From Streptomyces spirodelae (GTDB lineage: Bacteria > Actinomycetota > Actinomycetes > Streptomycetales > Streptomycetaceae): a stretch of DNA of 64,000 nt. Position numbers and translations under genes: made by a program. A model generated the notes under the pieces. That model saw only the letters and a program-made list of their open reading frames with translations. It was not told where the DNA came from and made no database searches. Below, one piece after another: positions 57,341-64,000 of this stretch. The stretch lies in NCBI RefSeq assembly GCF_017676385.1, contig NZ_JAFFZN010000023.1, forward strand, positions 62,001 through 126,000. The letters are read 5' to 3'. Position 1 is the stretch's first letter. Every line of letters begins with the position of its first letter.

Positions 57341-60064
57341 GTGGGGCATGGAGTGCCGGAACTCGTACTGGAATTGAACGGACAGACCTGGACGCTCGAT
57401 CCGTCCAGGGCCTACACCCTCGGCCGCGATCCGCAGGGGGACGTGGTGATCGAGGACGCCAGGGTCTCCTGGCGGCACGCCACGGTGCGCTGGGGAGGGC
57501 GCGCCTGGGTCATTGAGGATCACGGCAGCACCAACGGCACGTATGTGCAAGGGCGGCGCATCCAGCAGTTGGAGCTCGCGCCCGGCATGAGCGTCCATCT
57601 GGGCAACGCCACCGACGGCCCGCACCTGGGCTTCTCGGGCGGGGCATCCGGTGGCCAGGCGCCGGCCGCCGGTATGTACGGCGGACAGACGGCGCCCTCG
57701 CACCAGCAGCAGGGTCAGCAGCACGGGCAGCCCCAGGCGGCGCAGGCCGCTGCCCAGCACAGCGCACCGACCCAGCAGCCGCAGGTCGGCGGCCAGGGCG
57801 GCCCCGGCTGGGGCCAGCAGCCGCCGCAGCCTCAGCAGCCGCACCCCGGCTGGCAGCAGCAGGCCCCCCAGATGCCGCAGCAGATGCAGCAGGCACCCCC
57901 GCAGCAGTACGCGCAGCAGCCGCCGCAGCCGCACATACCGCAGCAGGGCGGCCCCGGCCCCCAGGGCATGGGCGTTCCCGGTGCCGGCGGTCCCGGTGCG
58001 GGCGGCGTATCCGGCGGTCAGGGCGGTGGCGCACCGCAGGCCGCGGGCGACCGCAGCCCGACCACCTTCCACCAGCTCTCCCTGGGCCGGGTGATGCGCA
58101 TCGGCCGTGCGCTGGAGAACGAACTGGTCGTCTCCGACCTCCAGGTCTCCCGGCACCACGCGGAGTTCCGCGCCTCGCCCGACGGCCGTGCCGAGATCCG
58201 CGACCTCGGCAGTCACAACGGCACCTACGTCAACGGCCAGCCGATCCCCAAGTCCGGCACGGTGGCCATCGGGCCGCAGGACATCGTCGGTATCGGCCAC
58301 TCCACCTTCCGGCTGGTCGGCGACCGGCTGGAGGAGTTCGTCGACACCGGTGACGTCTCCTTCTCGGCCCGCCATCTGACGGTCAAGGTCGACGGCGGCA
58401 AGGTCATCCTCAACAACGTCACCTTCGGCGTCCCCGAGAAGTCGCTGATCGGCGTGATCGGCCCGTCAGGCTCCGGCAAGTCCACACTGCTGCGCGCGCT
58501 GACCGGATACCGTCCGGCCGACGTCGGCGAGGTCCTCTACGACAACCGGAACCTCTACAAGCAGTTCGCCGAGCTGCGCCAGCGCATCGGGCTCGTCCCG
58601 CAGGACGACATCCTGCACAAGGAGCTGAAGGTCCGCACCGCGCTGCGCTACGCGGCCAAGCTCCGCTTCCCCGGCGACGTCGCCGAGGCCGAGCGCAACG
58701 CCCGGGTGGAGGAGGTGCTGGCCGAACTCAAGCTCGACATCCACGCGGACAAGCGGGTCACCTCCCTCTCCGGCGGCCAGCGCAAGCGCGTCTCCGTAGC
58801 GCTGGAGCTGCTCACCAAGCCGTCGCTGATCTTCCTGGACGAGCCCACCTCGGGCCTCGACCCGGGCATGGACCGCGATGTGATGCAGCTGCTGCGCGGA
58901 ATGGCCGACGACGGCCGCACGGTGCTGGTCGTCACCCACTCGGTGGCCGAGCTCGGGCTGTGCGACAAGCTCCTGGTGATGGCTCCCGGCGGCGGCGTGG
59001 CCTACTTCGGCCCGCCCGAGGAGGCGCTGAACTTCTTCGGCTACGACTCCTGGGCGGATGTCTTCTCCGCCTTCGAGAACTACCGCGACTACGACTGGAT
59101 GGGCCGCTGGCAGGGCTCGCAGCACTACCAGATGTACGCGGCCGACATCGACCAGCAGGCCCCGCATCAGGACCCCTACGCGGCGCAGCAGCAGGCGATG
59201 CAGCCGACCAGGCTCCAGAAGCCGCAGAGCTGGGGCAGCCAGCTGTGGACGCTGATCAGCCGCTATGTCTCGGTGATCTCAGCCGACCGATCCTTCCTGG
59301 TGCTGTCCTTCGTCACCCCGCTGCTCCTCGGCCTGGTCAGCACCCTGATGCCGTCCGACTACGGGCTGACGGCACCGCCGGGCAAGACCAACGGAGACGC
59401 CGGGCCCATCCTGCTGATCCTGGCCATCGGCGCCTGTTTCTCGGGTGCGGCCAACTCGGTCCGTGAGCTGATCAAGGAACGGGTCATCTACGAACGGGAA
59501 CGGGCCACCGGGCTGTCCCGGTCCGCCTATCTGATGTCGAAGGTGATCGTCCTCGGCCTGGTCGCGGCCGTCCAGGGTGTGCTGATGTGCATCGTCGGCT
59601 TCTTCCCCCGCGACCTTCCCGAGGAGGGGCTGCTCGCCTCCAACCCGGCCATCGAGATGACCCTGGTGGCCATCGCGCTCGGCGGCACCTCGATGATGTT
59701 CGGCCTGATCATCTCCTCGCTGGTGAAGACCTCCGAGAAGACGATGATCCTGCTGGTGCTCTTCGCCGTCGTGCAGGTCGTCTTCACCGGTGTGCTCTTC
59801 AAGCTCTTCGACAGCCCCGGTGTGGAGCAGTTCGCCTGGCTGATGCCCTCCCGGTGGGCGATGGCGGCCATGGGCGCCACCGTCGAACTGGGCCGGCTGA
59901 TGCCGCAGGACAAGAAGGACCCCACCAACACCGACCCGCTGTGGGACCACTCCCTGGGCCAGTGGACGATGGACATGGGCGTCCTGGTGGCAATGGGCAT
60001 CCTGTGCTACTTCGTCATCATCCGGCTGCTGCGCCGCCACGAGCCGGAGATCATGCGCAAGTGA
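57341..60064 (+). CDS. FHA-FHA-ABC-ABC2 transporter fusion
   Basis: 907 residues. Phosphothreonine-binding FHA domain (DHGSTNGTYVQGRRI, about 1-95), a Gln/Pro/Gly-rich linker (100-230), a second FHA (HNGTYVNGQPIPKSG, about 235-330), an ABC ATPase (Walker A GPSGSGKST near 373, LSGGQRKR near 476, DEPTSGLD near 500), then an ABC-2 permease with six helices from about 648. The architecture resembles mycobacterial Rv1747-type exporters regulated by Ser/Thr kinases. GTG 57341 after GGGGGAC; GTG 57353 is an alternative. A terminator follows. Confidence 0.93.
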   Translation: MGHGVPELVLELNGQTWTLDPSRAYTLGRDPQGDVVIEDARVSWRHATVRWGGRAWVIEDHGSTNGTYVQGRRIQQLELAPGMSVHLGNATDGPHLGFSGGASGGQAPAAGMYGGQTAPSHQQQGQQHGQPQAAQAAAQHSAPTQQPQVGGQGGPGWGQQPPQPQQPHPGWQQQAPQMPQQMQQAPPQQYAQQPPQPHIPQQGGPGPQGMGVPGAGGPGAGGVSGGQGGGAPQAAGDRSPTTFHQLSLGRVMRIGRALENELVVSDLQVSRHHAEFRASPDGRAEIRDLGSHNGTYVNGQPIPKSGTVAIGPQDIVGIGHSTFRLVGDRLEEFVDTGDVSFSARHLTVKVDGGKVILNNVTFGVPEKSLIGVIGPSGSGKSTLLRALTGYRPADVGEVLYDNRNLYKQFAELRQRIGLVPQDDILHKELKVRTALRYAAKLRFPGDVAEAERNARVEEVLAELKLDIHADKRVTSLSGGQRKRVSVALELLTKPSLIFLDEPTSGLDPGMDRDVMQLLRGMADDGRTVLVVTHSVAELGLCDKLLVMAPGGGVAYFGPPEEALNFFGYDSWADVFSAFENYRDYDWMGRWQGSQHYQMYAADIDQQAPHQDPYAAQQQAMQPTRLQKPQSWGSQLWTLISRYVSVISADRSFLVLSFVTPLLLGLVSTLMPSDYGLTAPPGKTNGDAGPILLILAIGACFSGAANSVRELIKERVIYERERATGLSRSAYLMSKVIVLGLVAAVQGVLMCIVGFFPRDLPEEGLLASNPAIEMTLVAIALGGTSMMFGLIISSLVKTSEKTMILLVLFAVVQVVFTGVLFKLFDSPGVEQFAWLMPSRWAMAAMGATVELGRLMPQDKKDPTNTDPLWDHSLGQWTMDMGVLVAMGILCYFVIIRLLRRHEPEIMRK

Positions 60065-60099
60065 GCGTGTGAGACGCGGCAGAACCTCAAGACGCGGAA

Positions 60100-60133
60100 G
60101 AAGGGGGCCCCCTCGCCCGAGGGAGCCCCCTTC
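60100..60133. terminator. Bidirectional hairpin terminator
   Basis: 16-bp arms with one mismatch, GAAGGGGGCCCCCTCG / CGAGGGAGCCCCCTTC, between the convergent FHA-ABC and lytic transglycosylase genes. Confidence 0.75.
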
Positions 60134-60137
60134 GCCG

Positions 60138-60863
60138 TCAGTACGACTGGTGGCTCTGCCAGAACGACCAGGCGCCGCACGGGCCGCCGTAGGTCGACTT
60201 CATGTACTCCAGCCCCCACTTGATCTGGGTGGCCGGATTGGTGCGCCAGTCCGCGCCGGCCGACGCCATCTTCGACCCGGGGAGCGCCTGCACCAGCCCA
60301 TAAGCTCCGCTGCTGGGGTTCTGGGCGGTGACGTTCCAGCCGCTCTCGTGCTCCACGATGTTGGAGAAGCACTGGAACTGCTGCGCGTCCCCGATGAGCT
60401 TCCGGGCTATCTGCTGCGGCGACCCGGACGGCGCCGACTGCTCGGCCGCCGCTTCCTTTCGCCGGGCCGAACGGCTCGCCTCGGCCTCCTCGCGGGCCCG
60501 CTCGGCCTCCGCGCGCTTGCGGGCCTCGGCCGCACGCCGCGCCCGCGCGGCCTGACGCGACGCTGCCTCGCGCCGCGCTGCGGCCTCGGCGCGCTCGGTG
60601 GCCTGCGCGGACTGCGCCGCGATGCTCCGGCGCTGCTCGCTCACGCTGTGCTGCGTCGTCGTCTGCCAGGCGGCGGCTCCCGCGGCGAGCTCGTCGCCGG
60701 GCACGCGCACCTCGCCCTCGCCGCCCCAGCCCTGCTGCACCAGCCCGAGGGCGAGAGCCGTCAGCCCTACCGCCGCGACACCTGCTGCTGCGGTGACCTG
60801 CTGCCGCCGGGGGAAGCGGCGCGGCCGGTCGGGTTGCGCGGGTTGCGGAGGCTGCGGGGACAT
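60138..60863 (-). CDS. Secreted transglycosylase-like peptidoglycan hydrolase
   Basis: 241 residues. N-terminal hydrophobic anchor (VTAAAGVAAVGLTALALGLV), an Ala/Arg/Glu-rich coiled coil (RAEAAARREAASRQAARARR.. to about residue 150), then a C-terminal SLT/Rpf-like catalytic fold: FSNIVEHESGWNVTAQNPSS with the catalytic glutamate, GAYGLVQALPGSKM, and WGLEYMKSTYGGPCGAW. Likely cell-wall remodelling during growth or division. ATG 60863; the frame stays open for 59 codons upstream but with no signal or ribosome site. Confidence 0.85.
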   Translation of the reverse strand: MSPQPPQPAQPDRPRRFPRRQQVTAAAGVAAVGLTALALGLVQQGWGGEGEVRVPGDELAAGAAAWQTTTQHSVSEQRRSIAAQSAQATERAEAAARREAASRQAARARRAAEARKRAEAERAREEAEASRSARRKEAAAEQSAPSGSPQQIARKLIGDAQQFQCFSNIVEHESGWNVTAQNPSSGAYGLVQALPGSKMASAGADWRTNPATQIKWGLEYMKSTYGGPCGAWSFWQSHQSY

Positions 60864-61277
60864 GGCGGAGTGGCCTCTTCCGGTCGCTGACGGGGGTTTG
60901 CGGACCGCAGGGCGTCTGCGGCGAGCGACATTCTTAGCGGCCCGCCGATTGCCGGGCAAAACGCGATCAAGGCCGCGGGCTGCCCCGGCAGCTTCGCCAC
61001 AGGGCTCGGCGCGGAGGTTTCCTCGCAGCGCACGCCGCACTTACGGCGACGAAGCGGCTCCGTAGCAACGACGGCAGCCTGTGGCAGCACTCACAGATCG
61101 GCAGCCGTCCAACGCGCGGCCCGGCAGTCGTCCACCGCGCGGCCCGGTGGCCCGCCACAGCGCGGCCCGGCGGCACGGTGCGGCCTCCTACCCCCTCGGA
61201 CCTAGGACCAGCGTCCCGCACCGCCCCTGACCCCGGCCCGATCCCGCGCTGCCGGTCCCGCGAGTACCGTGCTCGGC
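60864..61277. promoter_or_regulatory. Divergent region between lytic transglycosylase and histidine kinase
   Basis: 414 bp. Contains 23-bp phased direct repeats (61092-61183) and the leaderless promoter hexamer TACCGT (61265-61270). The minus-strand leader of the transglycosylase gene is long. No small gene found. Confidence 0.5.
61092..61183. repeat. 23-bp direct repeats, three full and one degenerate
   Basis: GCGCGGCCCGG starts units at 61115, 61138 and 61161, exactly 23 bp apart; the preceding unit (61092) matches the first only in its second half (CGGCAGCCGTCCAAC versus CGGCAGTCGTCCACC). Located 95-185 bp before the histidine kinase start. Confidence 0.7.
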
Positions 61278-62447
61278 ATGGTCCCCCGTTCCGGACTCGC
61301 CGCCGTCAGCGCGGCGCTGCTCGCCATGAACCGCCGGCTCGAGGTACGTGACGTCCTCCAGACGATCGTCGCCTCGGCCCGCGACCTGCTCGACGCCGAG
61401 TACGCGGCGCTCGGCGTACCCGACGACCACGGAGGCTTCGCACAGTTCGTCGTCGCCGGCGTCACCGATGAGCAGTGGAAGGCCATCGGCCCGCTGCCCC
61501 GCCAGCACGGCATCCTCGCCGCGATGCTGCACGACGCCACCCCGCAGCGCCTCGCCGACGTCCGCAAGGACCCCCGGTTCGGCGGCTGGCCCTCGGCGCA
61601 CCCCAAGATGGCCGACTTCCTCGGCATGCCCATCGCCGACGGCGAGCAGGTCCTCGGTGCCCTCTTCCTCGCCAACAAACGGTGCGACCCCGCCACCGCC
61701 CGGCAGCGCCGTCCGGCGTCCAGCGAGCGGCCCTGCTCCTTCACGGAGGACGACGAGGAACTGCTGCGGCTGCTGGCCCAGCACGCCGCCATCGCGCTCA
61801 CCAACGCCCGCCTGTACGAGCGCAGCCGCGAGCTGACCATCGCCGAGGAGCGCACCCGCATCGCGCACGAACTCCACGACGCGGTGGCCCAGAAGCTCTT
61901 CTCGCTGCGCCTGACGGCCCAGGCAGCCACGGCCCTGGTCGACCGCGACCCCGAGCGCGCCAAGGCGGAACTGCACGAGGTGGCCAAGCTGTCCGGCGAG
62001 GCGGCCGACGAACTGCGCGCAGCCGTCATCGAGATGCGGCCCGCCGCACTCGACGAGGACGGCCTCGTCGCCACTCTGCGTGCCCAGGCCCACGTCCTGG
62101 ACCGCGCCCACAGCGCTCAGGTCGAATTCGCGTGCGAGGGCGTCCGCGCGCTGCCGTCGGCCCAGGAGGAGGCGCTGCTGCGGGTCGCCCAGGAAGCGCT
62201 GCACAATGCGCTGCGGCACGCGGACGCCTCACACGTCCGCGTCTCCCTCAGCCGCCGCGGCCCCTGCGTCGCCCTCGTCATCACCGACGACGGCCGGGGC
62301 TTCGATCCGGGCGCCGTACGCTCGGCGGGCCGCCACCTGGGCCTTGTCTCGATGCGCGACCGTGCCTCCGGCGTCGGCGGCACGCTGACCGTCCAGTCGG
62401 AGCCCGGTAAGGGCACAGTTGTGGAAGTGGAGGTGCCCGGTGGCTGA
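61278..62447 (+). CDS. Cytoplasmic GAF-domain sensor histidine kinase
   Basis: 389 residues. N-terminal GAF domain (VLQTIVASARDLLDAEYAALG, LGMPIADGEQVLGALFLAN), a HisKA_3 dimerisation helix with the phosphoacceptor in RIAHELHDAVAQKL near residue 198, and a HATPase domain (EALHNALRHADASHV, TDDGRGFDPGAV, SMRDRASGVGGTL). No membrane helix. ATG 61278 lies 7 nt after TACCGT, so the message is probably leaderless. Its stop overlaps the regulator start by 8 nt. Signal unknown. Confidence 0.93.
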   Translation: MVPRSGLAAVSAALLAMNRRLEVRDVLQTIVASARDLLDAEYAALGVPDDHGGFAQFVVAGVTDEQWKAIGPLPRQHGILAAMLHDATPQRLADVRKDPRFGGWPSAHPKMADFLGMPIADGEQVLGALFLANKRCDPATARQRRPASSERPCSFTEDDEELLRLLAQHAAIALTNARLYERSRELTIAEERTRIAHELHDAVAQKLFSLRLTAQAATALVDRDPERAKAELHEVAKLSGEAADELRAAVIEMRPAALDEDGLVATLRAQAHVLDRAHSAQVEFACEGVRALPSAQEEALLRVAQEALHNALRHADASHVRVSLSRRGPCVALVITDDGRGFDPGAVRSAGRHLGLVSMRDRASGVGGTLTVQSEPGKGTVVEVEVPGG

Positions 62448-63078
62448 CGCGATCCGTGTGCTGCTCGTCGACGACCATCAGGTCGTACGCCGTGGTCTGC
62501 GCACCTTTCTGGAGGTGCAGGACGACATCGATGTGGTCGGAGAGGCGTCCGACGGCGCCGAGGGCGTGGCACGCACCGAGGAGCTGCGGCCCGACGTGGT
62601 GCTGATGGACGTCAAAATGCCCGGGACCGACGGCGTCGAGGCGCTGCGCACCCTGCGCGAGAGGGGCAATCCGGCGCGGGTGCTGATCGTCACCAGCTTC
62701 ACCGAGCAGCGCACGGTCGTCCCGGCGCTGCGTGCGGGTGCCGTCGGCTACGTCTACAAGGACGTGGACCCCGAGGCGCTGGCCGGTGCCATCCGCTCCG
62801 TGCACGCGGGCCATGTGCTGTTGCAGCCCGAGGTGGCCGGCGCGCTGCTCAGCGAGGAGGAGAGCGGCGGCGCCGGCCGCGGTCCGGCGCTGACCGAGCG
62901 TGAGCGCGAGGTGCTGGGGCTGATAGCGGACGGCCGCTCGAACCGGGAGATCGCCCGGGCCCTCGTGCTGTCGGAGAAGACGGTCAAGACGCACGTCTCC
63001 AACATCCTGATGAAGCTCGACCTGGCCGACCGCACGCAGGCGGCCCTGTGGGCGGTCCGCCACGGGGTGACCGGATAA
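62440..63078 (+). CDS. LuxR/NarL-family response regulator
   Basis: 212 residues. Receiver (VLLVDDHQVVRRGL, phosphoacceptor in VVLMDVKMPGTDG at about residue 54, VTSFTEQ, YVYKDVDPE) then an HTH domain LTEREREVLGLIADGRSNREIARAL. GTG 62440 with GGAGG six bases upstream, overlapping the kinase stop. Paired with the kinase; the S. coelicolor equivalents (from memory) also neighbour chpE. Confidence 0.93.
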   Translation: MADAIRVLLVDDHQVVRRGLRTFLEVQDDIDVVGEASDGAEGVARTEELRPDVVLMDVKMPGTDGVEALRTLRERGNPARVLIVTSFTEQRTVVPALRAGAVGYVYKDVDPEALAGAIRSVHAGHVLLQPEVAGALLSEEESGGAGRGPALTEREREVLGLIADGRSNREIARALVLSEKTVKTHVSNILMKLDLADRTQAALWAVRHGVTG

Positions 63079-63239
63079 CCGGAATATTCGGTCAGCAGTT
63101 CGCGCAGGGGCAGTCGTTCATACCGTCGTGTGGTCGTCATCTTTTCCGCGCACCCTCCCGACGGATGCCCCGTTCTCCATGGCGTGCCCGCGGCGGTCGG
63201 CCGCGGCACCGTTCAGCAGAACCACAGGGAGAACACCCC

Positions 63240-63482
63240 ATGAACACTGCCAAAAAGGCCGCCCTGGTCCTCGCCGCCGCCGGTGTCGCCGCCGGTGCCT
63301 CGGCCGGCTCGGCGTTCGCGCACAGCGCCGACGCGCAGGGCAAGGCCGTCAAGTCGCCGGGCGTCGGCTCCGGCAACCTGGTGCAGGCCCCGGTCCACGT
63401 CCCGGTCAACCTCACCGGCAACTCGGTCAACGTCGTCGGGGTCCTCAACCCGGTCTTCGGCAACCACACGCACAACAGCTGA
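63240..63482 (+). CDS. chpE: Short chaplin, cysteine-free ChpE-like
   Basis: 80 residues. Signal peptide (KKAALVLAAAGVAAGASAGSAFA) then a chaplin domain GVGSGNLVQAPVHVPVNLTGNSVNVVGVLNPVFGN. Unlike most chaplins it has no cysteine, which matches ChpE. Chaplins are secreted amyloid-like surfactants that coat aerial hyphae. ATG 63240 with GGGAG seven bases upstream. It lies 161 bp after the LuxR regulator. Confidence 0.9.
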   Translation: MNTAKKAALVLAAAGVAAGASAGSAFAHSADAQGKAVKSPGVGSGNLVQAPVHVPVNLTGNSVNVVGVLNPVFGNHTHNS

Positions 63483-63521
63483 CCCCGCCAGGCGGGGCCC
63501 CGGAGGGCCGGGCGGCGCCGT

Positions 63522-64000
63522 TCAGGCCCGTCCGCCCTCCCGCCGCCGCTCCAGCTCCTCCGCGTAGGCGTTGTACGCAGCCACCTGCGCCCGCCGCGCG
63601 GTGCGCTCCACCGGCCGCAGCGCCTCGGCGCGGGCCGCCATCTCCGCGGCGCTCACCGCACCCCCGTGCTCCCTACCGTCGCCGGCCTCCCCTCCGTCGC
63701 CGTGCGCGATCGACACCAGCGCCGTCACCCGCTGTGCCAGCTCCAGCACCCGCACGGCACGCGGCGGATAGCCCGGCGCCAGCAGCTGCCTGCCCGCCTC
63801 CATACGCGCCCGGTACGCCTCCAGCGCGGCGTCGGCCACCGGCCCTGAGCCGGCCACATCCAGCCGGGTCAGCACCTCGGTGGCCTCCCGCATCGCCTCA
63901 GCCAGTTCCCGCTCGGCCTCCGCCAGCGAGGGCGCGTCGGCGGGCGGGCCCTCCCGCACCGGCAGGCACTCCCACAGCACCTCCGTGTGCACATCCTGCG
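63522..64000 (-). CDS. Hypothetical helical protein, possibly truncated at window edge
   Basis: At least 156 residues from a GTG at 63992 (the frame is open to the window end, so the true start may lie outside). Mostly helical and acidic: SLAEAERELAEAMREATEVL, AALEAYRARMEAGRQLL, VLELAQRVTALVSIAHGDG, and AQVAAYNAYAEELERRR. No domain recognised. Confidence 0.65.
   Translation of the reverse strand, partial: QDVHTEVLWECLPVREGPPADAPSLAEAERELAEAMREATEVLTRLDVAGSGPVADAALEAYRARMEAGRQLLAPGYPPRAVRVLELAQRVTALVSIAHGDGGEAGDGREHGGAVSAAEMAARAEALRPVERTARRAQVAAYNAYAEELERRREGGRA

Noticed and set aside
60864..61100. ydaO (c-di-AMP) riboswitch before the transglycosylase gene
   Set aside because: Only the gene type suggests it; the conserved ydaO sequence motifs are not recognisable by eye. 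Left as a test in the findings.
1..64000. tRNA, rRNA, transposase, prophage or CRISPR
   Set aside because: No anticodon cloverleaf, rRNA-like sequence, IS ends, integrase or spaced repeats were seen. Short tandem repeats (for example near 21311 or 61115) are not spaced like CRISPR.

Overview
The window is a stretch of a high-GC actinobacterial chromosome, almost certainly a Streptomyces. The evidence is GC-rich third codon positions throughout, frequent GTG starts, many start-stop overlaps, streptomycete-type intergenic repeats, a PHO box, a short chaplin gene and a Gbn-type nucleoid protein. From memory (not checked) the gene order follows, in reverse, the S. coelicolor core-chromosome neighbourhood from the ectoine genes to chpE. 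I saw no rRNA, tRNA, transposase, prophage or CRISPR.

Layout. 1-3.4 kb: IclR regulator divergent from a ketoglutarate-semialdehyde-type dehydrogenase and a class V aminotransferase. 3.5-7.1 kb: ectABCD on the minus strand, for ectoine and hydroxyectoine, with a strong hairpin between ectB and ectC. 7.5-12.8 kb: amidohydrolase, fused acyl-CoA carboxyltransferase, DsbA/FrnE-like protein, DUF1992 protein and a proline-iminopeptidase-like hydrolase. 12.8-21.6 kb: a tightly overlapping cobalamin operon (cobC, cbiG-like, cobB, cobO, ChlI-ChlD chelatase, cobQ, cobD) behind a cobalamin riboswitch and a 65-codon relay ORF. 21.8-23.5 kb: a PiT phosphate transporter with a good PHO box and a small membrane partner.

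23.7-29.7 kb: alpha/beta hydrolase, a conserved hypothetical, an ABC-F ATPase preceded by a 7-residue leaderless leader peptide and hairpins, a gbn-like gene surrounded by GATC sites, and an enoyl-CoA hydratase. 29.8-33.5 kb: an Asp23/Gls24-AmaP envelope module with a divergent companion. 33.5-37 kb: SDR, SURF1, DEDDh exonuclease and TetR. 37.2-41.5 kb: a TetR-linked catabolic operon (acetoacetate decarboxylase-like, SDR, two amidohydrolases), followed by a sterol-desaturase-family enzyme. 42.6-46.5 kb: secreted subtilisin, and divergently a DUF485 protein with an acetate symporter. 46.8-52.2 kb: moaA, two small proteins, tyrS, fabG and fabI. 52.3-64 kb: GntR divergent from an MFS transporter, microproteins, SixA, SerB, an FHA-FHA-ABC transporter, a secreted lytic transglycosylase, a GAF histidine kinase with LuxR regulator, and chpE.

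Main points for a second look: the ABC-F leader peptide and attenuator-like region; the riboswitch relay ORF; the Asp23/AmaP module; the TetR/ADC/amidohydrolase operon with its palindrome; the tandem 21-bp repeat upstream of the acetate symporter genes; GATC clusters that could be Gbn sites; and a recurring leaderless promoter pattern (a -10-like hexamer 6-8 nt before ATG), most strikingly the overlapping divergent promoters of the GntR/MFS pair. All assignments come from reading the sequence and from general knowledge; no database search was run.
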